From contig NC_135497.1 of NCBI RefSeq assembly GCF_052857255.1, positions 180,887,478 to 180,951,477 of the forward strand: a DNA stretch of 64,000 nt. Direction: 5' to 3'. The number at the start of each line of letters is the position of its first letter. Position 1 is the first letter of the stretch. Of this stretch, positions 48,421-59,705 are shown one piece after another. The position numbers were made by a program, and so were the translations under genes. Below the pieces are notes generated by a model. That model worked only from the letters and a program-made list of their open reading frames with translations, was not told where the DNA came from and ran no database searches. This stretch comes from Amblyomma americanum (taxonomy: Eukaryota > Arthropoda > Arachnida > Ixodida > Ixodidae).

Positions 48421-50572
48421 TGTTTGAAAGAAGCAGCCGCAGCGGGCTACTAACAGACACGTAGGGAGATTGAGAGGGGACGCGGCAAAGAAAAGTGTTT
48501 TCGTGCGGTATGTTAACTAAAATGGTGCAAATGTGAAATTGCTACGCTAGTTTCAGTAATGCGTTTTAGTTTTAGCTATACCTGGTGCAGTTGAGTAATT
48601 ATAACTAATACACCTCGTCAAGTCACCCCAAGGCCTTAAATAATTGTGTACAAAGGGCACACATTTTTTTATGCCAGCATGTTCACAAAGCCCTGTTCTG
48701 TATGATGATGCTTTTTGTTCTTTTTTTAGATGATCAGTACTTACGCTTGCATAGTTACATGAAAATGTTTCCTACAAAAATAACATAGTACTGCACATGT
48801 AGGAAAAAAAAGCAGAGATTTATTACACTCCTCAATATCTCGGGAACCGTTAGCGACAAATAGAATCATTCTATTTTATTCGTTACGAAATTACGACGGG
48901 GTGAGTAATGCCAATTGCATTACTCTGCCTTCGCTTTGGTCAAAGAAATGCGGCACTGACATCGAAGAAAACCTCAAAGAAATTACCTCACAATTTTCGA
49001 TGACCACACGTCTAAAAAGCGTAATTTATAGATTTCTATGCTATTTTGCTATACTTTTTGTCGCGAAACAGAAGACCCCAGGGAAAATAGTTCCAGAAGT
49101 CAAATTTTCACCGAATCGACCAGTGCATGCACTTATTAAGTAACAAGATGGAGTGCAGTAATTCTTATGTTATAGGCCCTCTGTTTTTCATTGCAGTTAT
49201 TGTACAGTAGCAAATAAGAATGAAATGTACATTTCAGATAAATGTGTCAAATGCCTTGTCATACTGTTTAAATAGGGTTACATGTTTTACTGAGTGGAAA
49301 AGGGGCATTGCTATCCATAGGGGTAGTGCTATCATGCAGGCAGTGTTTACTGTTTGGCAGCAGTCTCTGTGCTGTGTCTGTGTGTGGGAAGCTATCTTTC
49401 CTCATCTTTGGCTTTTCTGTTTATATCACTCCTGTTTATAATATATATTCTTATTTATACTTATATTACTATAGCTTAATTATATCTATTATTATATTAT
49501 TTATATTATATGTACTTGCTACCTCACTCCTAGTTTTTCGCTGATTTGGCTAGCTTAGTTTAGTATTCTAGCACCATCCATCAAAACGCTGGTACATTTC
49601 TGTGGACCATTTGAATACATTATTTGCACATAGCACTTAAAAAAAATTGAGGTTGCTGAGGTGACAGATATATGGAACAAGTTCATGAAAGTGAAAGTGG
49701 TCTTGCTAAAAAGTTGTGCACATCTGAAGCCTCCTGCTGCAGATGGTGCATAGTCCAAACACAAGGGACGCTATGGCATTGCCTACTCTGTGCAATTTCT
49801 ATCAAGCAATCTTCTCATTCTCAAGTAGATTTGAAAATTCTTAAGGCAACAAGATAATCTGAGTGTTCATTTTACATGTGAATAAGTTATGTAATGGGCC
49901 AGTTAACCTTTTGTGGCAAAGTGGCTTTGCACACTTCCTCTGGGATGTTCAATCCTGTCTGTGTAGATGGGCACTGGAAAAAACAGCAACACCTCAGGCT
50001 TGCATTTCAGGCTGCATTTCACTTCAGTATATTATGAATGGAAAAACATGTGCATTGGCATTTTTTCCTTATACAGGGCACCAGTATTTCAAGTTATGTG
50101 CCCCTGTGCAGTGAGATCAAGGGCTGGCTTGATGGCATGTGCAGAGTTTTGGTAATATTGTATAATTTGGACTTGGCAGGTGCACTACATTTGAAGTCCA
50201 GCATTTAATATGTAGCTCGCTTAGCTGACTTGACAGGTGCCGCATGTGCCAAAATTTAACTGCTCTTGGAAGGCGATTTGTGAAAAGAGCCCTTGAAAGC
50301 AAGAATTTGGTTTATTGGGTCTGAACTTATTACCACTATGGTTGGTTACAACATCAGAGTGCCAAAGAAGTCCTGCTTCCACAGGCATTTCACTGCCTTT
50401 GGGTCCCGCCTTTAGTTAGCCCCCCCCCCCCCCCCCCCCCCCCCCCCACACCCCCAAAAGCCGGTGTTACATCGACCCGAAATTGCGTATTTAGACAGTG
50501 TATAATGCAGACCTTGAAGTTAGAAGGCTTTTATGAATGTAAGCTGTTTGTTAGCAAAATAAAAAGCTTTCT
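48421..50572. other. Gene-free or intronic stretch
   Basis: An AT-only tract lies at 49439-49515, and a C28 run at 50420-50447. The frame at 49672-49857 follows an AG in the right phase for the 41670 donor, but the acceptor lacks a pyrimidine tract, so it is not called. Confidence 0.4.
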
Positions 50573-52169
50573 TTAAAGGGACACTGAGGAGAAATTGGTT
50601 TCAGTTTTACCATTCCCAACCAAGAAACTTCTGAAATTATCTACTGAATATGTTTGGTAAAAGTTCTGAAAGTAGTTTCTTTCAATTCAGGGCATGCTAA
50701 AGCATAACCATGCGAATTTTCATTGTGATTGGAGTACAAAAAAAGTTCTGAAGTTTAGTCCACACTCTAAATATAAAACAAAATGAGGAACAGAGAAAAA
50801 CACGTTTGAAGGTTAAAAAAACATGTTTACTACTGTACTAGTCAGTCAATACTAATGAAATTTGCACAGAATGCTAGCAAGGATGTCTCGGAAGAGGGCA
50901 CAAAGCAGAAGGCACCAGCCCCATACGTCGGCCCCTCACAGTCCCGGCGAGCAGACTCCTCCAAACAAGCCTTAGTTGCGTTGCGGCGATGGGCCCGCGA
51001 GCTTTCGCGGCGGCAGCAAGCACTTTTTTGCGAATAGCAGTAAAAGCATTGTGATGCACCGGTTTCGCAAAACCCATAATCGCAGAAAACTGCAAAAGCT
51101 GCTCATGTCCGACGCCGATTGCACGCTTAGTGACCACGGACTTCACGGCGAAAGTATCCCGTGCACTGCCGCGGGCGGACGCCGTTGCGGACGGATCTCT
51201 GCCGTTGCAAGATCAAGATACGCGGCTCGAAGAATATGTTGATGAAACAACGGCTGTCGGACACGCGTCATTTCGGCAGTAGAGTTCCAAAAACGATTCG
51301 AGTCTTTTTCGTTTTGCGGCCGATTCTCTGACAGAGATCACTTCATCCGTAGGTGGGGCACGGCGTGCCGCTGACGAGGTCGTGCATCATTCCGATCTCG
51401 CTGATAACTGTGCTTCCGCGCTCGTTCTCACGCTTGTTTTGGTCGTCGAACATCTTTCTTTCGCTCAGATGCACCAACGAAGTCATCGATGCTCCGCAAG
51501 AAGCTTGAAGGATCCAAATCGGGTGCATCGCCGTCGTTGCAGTTAGGCCTAGCAGCAGACGAACCCCTCGTCATCGGAGCTCTCCGCTTGTGCTTGGGGC
51601 GTCTTCCTTTATACTAATGCCTCGTCAGGAACTTGCGTGAACGAAAATCTCGTTTCTCGGTCACATCCATCTCAGAGAAAGGAGAAAAACCCGGACAGAA
51701 GCGTTGGTTCACGTCTCGGTGGCGGCAGAACGAAGAAAATGTGTCTGCGTCCGACTGTGCGCTGGAATGCTCGTAGCCAACGGAAGGGCTCCGATCATGC
51801 CACGTGATTTAAAGGGCCAGTCGCGACTCTAGACTCACGCGGGAAACAATCTTTTTTTTTCGTATTTTTTATCAAGAATGTGCCGCTGCCGAAGTGGCTT
51901 CTGGTAGAAGAGGGTTGGGCCTACTTCCCCGCGAAAATTCAAGAGCGGGCGACGCCGTGGAGCGAAATGCCGCGTTCCCGAAATTCGGTCAAATTCGCAC
52001 TTTCACGAGCCACCGCGAGTGCTTTAATTTCATTTTTTACTAACTTCCCATTGGTTATCGGCGTTGATTTTTTAATGCATAAAAGAAGCTTGGGGGAATA
52101 CAAAACGCAAGAAAACACAAAATCGACTTCGAAAAAATCGCGGTTTTTTTCACTCGCATCTCCCTTTAA
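50573..52169. mobile_element. TTAA-bounded element, copy A
   Basis: TTAA lies at both borders (50573-50576, 52166-52169), with ends TTAAAGGGACACTGAGGAGA and, reverse-complemented, TTAAAGGGAGATGCGAGTGA. The interior is a diverged homologue of the 44082-45376 element, with matching order of blocks including TTTCTTTCAATTCAGG, GACACGCGTCATTT and GAAGAGGGTTGGGCCTAC. No transposase was recognised. The target-site type fits piggyBac or Kolobok, and the TIRs are only about 10 bp. Confidence 0.75.
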
Positions 52170-52607
52170 CCTCATTGGTCAGACCTTAGATGTCTTCATT
52201 GCTGTGTTTTGTTGGAGAAATGTGCATGATAATTGGGGGAAGTGCTGGGTATCATTGAATGGAGTGACTCCGTGCGAGGTGAAAGAGAGCGCTCGGAAGT
52301 TTTTTGACAACCAGCAAAAAGTGGTCAGGGTGGAGGCTAAGAAGAGGCACTGCATCTTGGACGACATCATAGTTGTGTGCATGGAAGTTGTGTGTTGAAT
52401 TTGTTTTGCCTGAGAGGCCTAACATGAAGATTTTGGAAAAATTTTGGGAGCAGATGTTTTTCTTCAGCGGATCGTACATTCGCTTCAAGAAGAGGCAAGA
52501 CTACACCTTGTTGTGGAGGTTGAAGACTGGTAGTTTTAGTTTTGGAGGAAGATGGTGGAAGACACTTGTTTGCAGAAGGAGCTGCCTGGAATTGAGCCTC
52601 TTTTGTA
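52170..52607. other. Unassigned stretch beside the Tigger element
   Basis: Frames are open on both strands (for example 52373-52747 plus, 52367-52615 minus) and the base composition looks coding-like, but no domain or family was recognised. It may be the remnant of a decayed element or retrocopy that the Tigger element later split, since no splice borders are obvious. Confidence 0.25.
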
Positions 52608-52609
52608 TA

Positions 52610-53712
52610 CAGCAAAAGCTTGTTAATTCGAACTTACGGATAATTCGAACTGACGCCTGGGTCCCGGCACAGCTCTGTGTATTTCAATGGGGGAAAACTC
52701 GCGATAATTCGAACAAGTCAGCATCCGCTATGGTTAATTCGAACTAGGAGCCACTGGCTGGCACCGCTCCTCGTAGATAGAAGTTGACCCATAGCAAGTA
52801 AAACACGCTCCAAACTTACCAGAGATGTAAAACAATGGAAAACAAAAAAAAGCCGGGTGCACAAGGCTCACGGAGCCCGCGTTCTGGAGCATGCTGTACC
52901 AGGTTTTCTCTGCCGGAGTACTTGCCCGCGCCGATGATGCTTAGGCGCGAGCTGTTCCAGGTTTTCGTTGTGCTGCGGTTGCTGGGTCGCAATCACGTGG
53001 TGTAAACAACGTAGTATGGCGGTTCGGGCGATGACGGCTTTTGTTGGTGCCGCGAGCGCGAGCTATGTGGACAGCAGCATGGAGATGTTGGAGCCCTTGA
53101 GTGACGCCGATATAATTGAGGCTGCATGCTCACAGCAGACGTCGCAGGGCTCGCATGCAGTGAGAACAGCCCTCAGTGATAAGTCCGACGGCGGCGACGA
53201 GACTGTGCCACGACCAAGTGCACATAAAGTAGTGTCAGCGCTCGATGTTACAGCACGCCACTTCTGTCAGTGAGTACTCTCATGTTGCTCAAGAGCTTTG
53301 GGCAAGCTGCAGATGATGCTGATGGAGTCTGTGCAGAAGAAATGTAAGCAAATGCACTTCTCCGATTACTTTTAATTTTGACACCCCTTCCCTGCAAATA
53401 AACATGTTTTGGAGCATAAATAGCATCCTATATTCCAGCCTTAAAGCTAGCTGCTCACGCGAATGCATTCCAGTACTTGTTTCTGGCGGATAACTGGCCA
53501 ATCAATTTGTTTGATTTGCCACTAGGACCGGATAACCACAAACGTGCAGTAGCGCCTAGCTCGCGATGAGTCTAGATGCGACTGCTTCGGGTTCTGCCCT
53601 CGCGGTGGGGTGCTATAACCGCTCATTCTAGCGCCCATTCGATGATTCGAACTTCGCTTAATTAGAACAATTTTCCTGTCCCCTTCGAGTTCGAATTAAC
53701 GAGCTTTTACTG
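52610..53712 (+). mobile_element. Tigger/pogo element, internally deleted
   Basis: The ends CAGCAAAAGCTTGTTAATTC and, reverse-complemented, CAGTAAAAGCTCGTTAATTC form a TIR of about 23 bp, flanked by TA (52608-52609, 53713-53714). Near the left end TAATTCGAAC recurs four times (52624-52745), with the complement near the right end, a subterminal repeat pattern. The plus-strand frame 52968-53273 encodes only the C-terminal tail of a Tigger/CENP-B-like transposase (LSDADIIEAACSQQ, then PRPSAHKVVSALDVTARHF). The DNA-binding and DDE catalytic domains are missing, so the copy is non-autonomous. Confidence 0.88.
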
Positions 53713-53801
53713 TACTGCAGTTTGCACCTTAGAGACGAGCACCTTCAACTACACAGGACTACTGCTGCTGCCTTCTGGACAGAAAATGCCCGTAGGGCTT
53801 G

Positions 53802-54018
53802 TTAAAGGGAGACTAAGGGTGAATTGGTCTGTATTGATTGGCGCGGATCGCAGAGGGCATGCTACGCAAAATGTCATGGGTTTGAAACGAATCTCGGCAA
53901 AAGTTTTAAATGCAATTTTCTCGGCCATAACTGAATGGTTTGCCGCCACAAATGTTAACATACCCAGAAAGGGCCAGGGAGTCGATTTTTACCGAGAAAA
54001 ATCCTTAGGGTTCCTTAA
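53802..54018. mobile_element. Short TTAA-bounded MITE, copy C
   Basis: 217 bp with TTAA at both ends. The left end is TTAAAGGGAGACTAAGGGTG and the reverse-complemented right end is TTAAGGAACCCTAAGG. The left end matches the ends of the larger TTAA elements at 44082 and 50573, so it may be a miniature relative. Confidence 0.6.
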
Positions 54019-54814
54019 GTCCATCTGTGCCACATTGGCATCAAATAATAATTTTTATTCTATAGCGCAGGCATACTGAAGCTTTCATAAATGTCTACCA
54101 GAGCTTTTACATTACAAGCCATTCTGCAGTTCTAATAACCTGTTCAAAAACAGCTGTCTGCAAGGTGCCGTGACAAGAGAAAAGCCTTACTGGCAGCTGT
54201 AGACTGTTTGCGAGGGCTGGAAGAAGCTTTTTTTGTGACTCCAAGAAGCAGGCAGTATTCAAACTACCCTGTAATACAGAATGCAAGGAGGCTGAGTAAT
54301 TGTAGACCTGATTTGTATCACTCTGATTTGTATCAGTGACAGACAATAAACTATGCTGGCACAGTAGTGTTCGTTCTGTACCTATGGAGTGATTCAACAC
54401 ACACAAACTATTCTTTTCCTTGAAACTGTATTGCATGCGTGTGCTTTAGAAATGCAAAGCACTTTGATATACCAAAATCTCAGGAGCCAGTTACAGTATG
54501 AAATTACACCTAAATTGAAATTTTTTTGGGGTTGTAAAATTGTAATTGGGGTTGAAAGTTAATTTATATGCCAGACTGGGAGAAGGAAAGTTCGGCCGAC
54601 ATGGCCAAACTTGAGCCTGTGAGACAGGACACAAGCCAATGCTGTCATCGGTGAAACTTATAAAAAAATAAAGACAAGAAGTTGGTCAAGCGCTTACAGC
54701 GACTGGATTGTCATTCTATGCCAAAGGAGACGTAATTTTGATTATTTTAGATGTGACTACAGCACCAAATAGATCTTATTTTGCACAAAAAATTTCATAA
54801 CTATACAAGAAGTT
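54019..54814. other. Gene-free or intronic stretch
   Basis: Nothing recognised beyond a short repeated CTGATTTGTATCA near 54306-54340. Confidence 0.4.
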
Positions 54815-56520
54815 ATTAATCAACATCAGCCTCACTACACCCACTGCTTAGCAAAGGCCTCTCCCATGTCTCTCCAATTAACCCTGTCCTTCGCCAGCTG
54901 CGTCCACCCTATACCCGTAAACTTCTGTTTAACATTACACCTATCATTTTCTTTTCCATGATTTGCTGCGTTATCCTTAAATTAAGCTGAACCCTTTTCA
55001 TTAGCCTTAATGCTTCTGCTCTGTAGGTGAGTACCTGTAATATACAGCTGTTGTACATTTTTCTTTTTGAGAGATATTGGTAAACTGCCGTTCATGGTCT
55101 GAGAGAACCTGCCATATGCGCTCCACCTCATTCATATTCTTCTAGTTATTTCTTTCTCGTGTTCTGGTCAGCGGTCACTACCTGCCCTAAGTAGACTTTA
55201 CCACATCCAGCACCTCGTTGCAAATTGTGAATTGCTGCTTCCTTGCTAGACTTTTGAACAATACATTGGTTTTCTGCATGTTGATTTTTAGACCCACCAT
55301 TCTGCTCTGCCTGTCTAAATCATTGATCATGATTTGCAGTTCATCTCGTGAGTGACTCAGCAAGGCAATGTCATCAGCGAATTGCAGATTATTTAGGTAT
55401 TCTCCATTAACTCTTATCCCAAACTGTCCCCAATTCAGGCCTCAGAATACCTCCTGTAAACAGGCGGTGAATAGCATTGGCAGATCGTGTCTCCTTGCCT
55501 GATGCCCTTCCTTATTGGAATTTCATTGATGGCTTTATGGAGGACTGTGGAAGCTGTGCAGTTGCTGTATATACCTTCCAGTATTTTGACATAAGGCTCT
55601 TCTACACCCTGATTCCGCAATGCCTGTATGACTGCAGATATTTCCACTGAGTCGAATGCTTTCTCGTAATCAATGAAGGCTATATATAGGGGTTGGTTAT
55701 ATTCTGCGCATTTCTCTATCACCTTATTTATAGTGTGAATATGATCTATTATGGATTATCCTTTACAAAAGCCTGCGTGATCATTTGGTTGGTTAGTCTA
55801 AGGTTGCCCTGACTCTGTTGGCGATTACCTTAGTAAATACCTTGTAGGCAACGGACAGTAAGCTGATCGGTCTAATTTTTCAAATCCTTGGAGTCTCATT
55901 TCTTATGAAATAAGATATTTGCGTCCTTCCAAGCTTTTGCTACGGGCGAGGTCATAAGGCATTGCGTATACAGGGATAGTTTTCTAGCATAATCTCCCCT
56001 CCGTCCTTCAGCAGATCTGCTATTACCTGATCCTTACCAGCTGCTTTTCCCCTTACTTCCTCTTTCGTTATTGGTGGGGTGATTTATTGCTGTGTGCTAC
56101 TGTCTCCCTCATTAATGTTCTGATTACATTGACTACTGTATAGATTTGTGTAGAACTCTTAGGCTACTTAAACTATCTTATCCACATTGCTAATGACATT
56201 TCCCTCCTTGTCTCTTACTCTTAATTCATACATCTGGTTATTACCTATGCCTAGTTATATTCTATTCTCTTTGTAGGATTAGACCACCTCATGCTTTGGC
56301 GTTAATCAGATCTTTCGTCTCCTGAGATAGCTTGCTGGTATCCCGTCAAAGCGCCCTACCACCTGCTTCTACTGTGCACTCTGTCATGATAGCTTTCAGA
56401 TAGTCATTCAGTGTATGAACAGTAAGATCATCTTTTTCAGTTAAAGCTGAATATCTGTTCTGCAGCACTGTTTGATAAAATAGTTCCCGCATTTCTAGTA
56501 CACCCAGTCTATTGTATTTG
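54815..56520 (-). pseudogene. RTE-like LINE, 5'-truncated and frameshifted
   Basis: Minus strand. From 5' to 3': a pre-RT segment (RYSALTEKDDLTVHTLNDYL, about 56465-56405), reverse transcriptase motif A YIAFIDYEKAFDSV and motif B GIRQGDTI in the frame 55722-55435, the catalytic FADD at 55381-55370 (followed by IALLSHS), and the end WRDMGEAFAKQWV with its stop at about 54840. The domain order and terminal wording fit RTE/BovB-type elements. Several frameshifts and stops break the polyprotein, so it is inactive. At its 5' side it meets another LINE at 56525. Confidence 0.88.
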
Positions 56521-56524
56521 TCCA

Positions 56525-57480
56525 AATCAAATCAAAATTTATTCATTTTTTTTTAGTGCTTGAGTTTTTCCTGTACAACCTAAGCACAGTGTGCTTGTTG
56601 GTTGTTCAGTGTGCTTATATTGTACAGGCAGTACAGTGAATCACCTAATGTGTACAAAAAATTATGCACAAACCAAAGGCATTAGGTATACTAGTACATG
56701 TGTAATAGGCAAAAATTATGTATACATATTGAGCAAATAGGAATACAACTTACAACTTGAAATGAGCCATATGTAAACAACTCTGAAATCTGAAGCAAAA
56801 ACGGGCAAAGTAGAATATAGCATGCAAGAGGCCATCAGTGATTTATATGCAAAGGACGAGAATCATTTTCTTATTGCTTTATTCATTTTACGTTTAGTTT
56901 TAAAATTGCAGAACTCTTCCAGTTCATTGACTATTTGTGGCACGTAGTATCTCCTTTTTATCATAATATGTAAAGCATCGTGGCTTAATATGTTTCTATC
57001 TTAAGGAAGCGTTTTTCTTGGCGGGCATTTTGAAAGCATTTGTAAAGTAATGACGTGTGAGCGTTGTGAAATAAAATAGTTCCCGCATTTCTAGTATGCT
57101 TAGTCTATTGTATTTTTCCTCTTTATCAACTTCCTGCATTATAGTGCCATAAGCTATACTGTTTATAATTCTTTTAATTATGTGATTTATGGCTCCCATT
57201 TTGATATCAAGCAAGTTCCTTACGATGTTATGCCGTAGGTTATGATAGATTCAGCCAAGTCTTACCTCTGAGGTTGTACATCATCGCAGACACGGCTTTA
57301 AGCCTGTTACATATATACTGCACATGATTATTCCTTGTTATATGCTCATCAAATATTATTCAGATATTTAACCGAAAGTTCAAATGGTACAACATTACAT
57401 GTGCATGGATCACAATGCAAGCCATGTAAAATGCACTGTAGCTTTCCGTAGTAGTTCAGTTCTGCATGTGGCGGTGCAGT
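56525..57480 (-). pseudogene. CR1/L2-like LINE 3' fragment
   Basis: Minus strand. The upstream part keeps IIFDEHITRNNHVQYICNRL and AVSAMMYNLR (57400-57240), the thumb region of CR1/L2-like reverse transcriptases. It is followed by a frame 57214-56996 ending in a basic stretch with RHYFTNAFKMPAKK. The 3' untranslated part ends at 56525-56555 in an A-run plus TTTTGATTTGATTTG repeats, typical of a LINE terminus. The related copy at 13610-15030 has a similar C-terminal layout. Stops break the frame. Confidence 0.78.
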
Positions 57481-58567
57481 GACGTGCCCAGTAGATAAAT
57501 GGTGAATGCCATACTGTATGGGGAGTACCAGACTAGGAAAATTTCAAAATTCTAGTGTTTCATTAAATATTGTATACTATTGTGAGCCATTGCATTGTTT
57601 TCTTAATATAACATATGCAGATTTCTCCTAAAACTGGCAGTTTAAACCGAAACTCAAATCCGGGCATTCTTAAAAACTTCGAATTATTTTCCTGTGTGGC
57701 CGATTGCCCTAATTAAATCTCATTAAATGCCCCGGCTCCCACCTTTTCTTTAACTCAACGCGTTGGTAGGCGGAGTCAACCAGCGTGTGGAGTGCCTTTC
57801 GGCCTGTCTAGTGTCGGCTTCGATTTCACCTTTATTTTATTTTTTAGGTTTCTGTGAGTCAACAACGTCAGTAACAGACAATATAGCTACAAATTAGGTG
57901 CACGGAAATAAAAATACACGTGGACTCTGATTTATGTATCACTCCGCCCAAAAACATATACATCTCTGTAGTTCCTTGCAGCACTATCAAACCTGCGATG
58001 AGTGCACAGGTGACGTTCCGATGATGCAGAATGTAGTGCCAGTATAACATGCGCACATGGGATAGCAGGCTTTAAATTGCGCATGCATCAAATTCTATTT
58101 CATATATAGCCTTAACGTATGGTCGCATTACATACACTATTTCCAAGTTTAGTGTGTGTGACTTGCGCATGTTTCCAAAATGCGGCGCCCTTCGAAGCAG
58201 GGCCTTTGCCTCTGACTGAAGACATTGTTGTTATTGCTGCTGTCAGTATGTTCACTGGCCGTAAATAGTGCTTTCATTTCGTTTCACCTCTTTTAACAAA
58301 ATGAATCAGCAATAAATTTGCTTTTTTGTTTAGTGTGTATAGGCTTATGGCGCATAAACAGTGTTTTTGTACTTTTCTCTAGCCCTATCTGTGTTCAGTG
58401 AGCAGATCACTCGGATGAGTCTCCGAGGAATACATTTAATGCAATTTCCTGATTGACTGAGAAGGTCTCTACCTTCTATAATGCTGCAAGTAATTTGTGA
58501 GATGGAGTATGCATGAATGGGGCATGTAATTTGGCAGTGCTCAGATGTTCTGCTCATCGATTTTCAG
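57481..58567. other. Gene-free or intronic stretch
   Basis: No exon recognised. The last bases form the polypyrimidine tract and acceptor for the 58568 exon. Confidence 0.45.
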
Positions 58568-58754
58568 CATCCAGCTGCTGGAGCAACTTCTCCCTCGCCA
58601 TGCTCACAGCGGACCAAGAAGAGACTTCTGCTGAACAAATTGGGGAAGGCTGTGAAGATGATGACGCTGCTAGCCGTCGTCAAGAGCTGCTTGAAGAACC
58701 AAACCCAGTTGTAAAGCTGGAACGCTATGCTTACAGTGACATTGTCTTCAATCG
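58568..58754 (+). CDS. Exon of protein phosphatase 4 regulatory subunit 1 (PPP4R1-like)
   Basis: The exon is bounded by an acceptor ATCGATTTTCAG and a donor ATCG|GTGAGT. It enters at codon position 2 and leaves after position 2. It encodes an acidic stretch (ADQEETSAEQ, GEGCEDDDAA) and then PVVKLERYAYSDIVFNR. The last 17 residues align with the vertebrate PPP4R1 segment PLGRLDKYAASENIFNR, with 8 identities and about 6 conservative changes, just before the first HEAT repeats. PPP4R1 scaffolds the PP4 catalytic subunit, so a HEAT-repeat region should follow in later exons outside or far downstream. An ATG in the exon (58600) could be the true start. The homology call rests on a short match. Confidence 0.62.
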
Positions 58755-59705
58755 GTGAGTACCTTCTGCACAGTGCTCGAAGTGTGCCTGTTAAAGCATC
58801 CAGGCATCCAGATACTTTTTCTATGGTGAACGTTAGACCATTTTTGGTCATGTGATCTCTTACGTACAACTTGTGCGTGGACAAACCATGCCAGTTCCAT
58901 CTTTTCAGAGTAGGGTTCCAGTGCTAATTCTAGCCTATATTTTGTTCAGAATTTTTATGGCTACCAGTTGTAGTCCATACAGCCTGTTGTAACTGCACTG
59001 TTCTACCTTACTGTTTGAAACTTTCTTTTGCCTTAGCATAGAAACTTCATTTCAATGGGGCCATTGCACATAGCCTGAAATAGTATGCAGCGTGGTTCTT
59101 AGTGTGCGAACTACACAATGCAGCATTAAATCTCTTGTAGTAAGGCCTGTTTACAAGAAAAATCTATTTCCCAAAGTCTTCATTCACTTCAATTAACTTG
59201 CTGCGCAGTGAAAGAAATAGTTGAGCATTTTTAATCATAACAGTTCAGTGGTACAAAGCAGCACGTACTGTCAGTGATCTTAACTACTTCCAAATTTCGA
59301 AAGTATTGTTTTTTGTCACTGCTGGGGCATTAGTGTTTCTTGCCTTTTCCCTGGACTTCCTTTCAGGAACAGGCATTGCAACCAGTGCTAGTGCCAAGTT
59401 GTTTCTTTGCGCACATATTCAGTAAACGCATGTTGGAAACAAGAAAAGAGGCTCCATAATGTTAGTCTAGGGTATTCATAAAAATGAAGGGTAACAGTGC
59501 CATATGCCTTTAGTTATTAAGGTGTCTAATGAAGTTGGTTAAATTGGTTTTGTATGCTAGGCAAGGCATATCTACCTATAATAGGAGAGGAGGTGCCTGA
59601 AGAAAAAGTCTTGAGCTATGATTTTATCACGGGCATCGAATACCAGTTCGGCTTCCCAACTGCCATTGAATGGCAACCTGCTGTGTGTGTTTACATGGCA
59701 GTTCT
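58755..59705. other. Probable intron after the PPP4R1-like exon
   Basis: AT-rich DNA; no second exon of the gene was recognised. Confidence 0.4.

Noticed and set aside
49439..49515. AT-only tract as a matrix attachment or origin site
   Set aside because: It is simple AT-rich sequence without any further supporting motif.
49655..49857. Fifth exon of the 39341 gene (phase fits)
   Set aside because: The AG at 49667 has a purine-rich upstream stretch instead of a pyrimidine tract, and the product shows no conserved feature.
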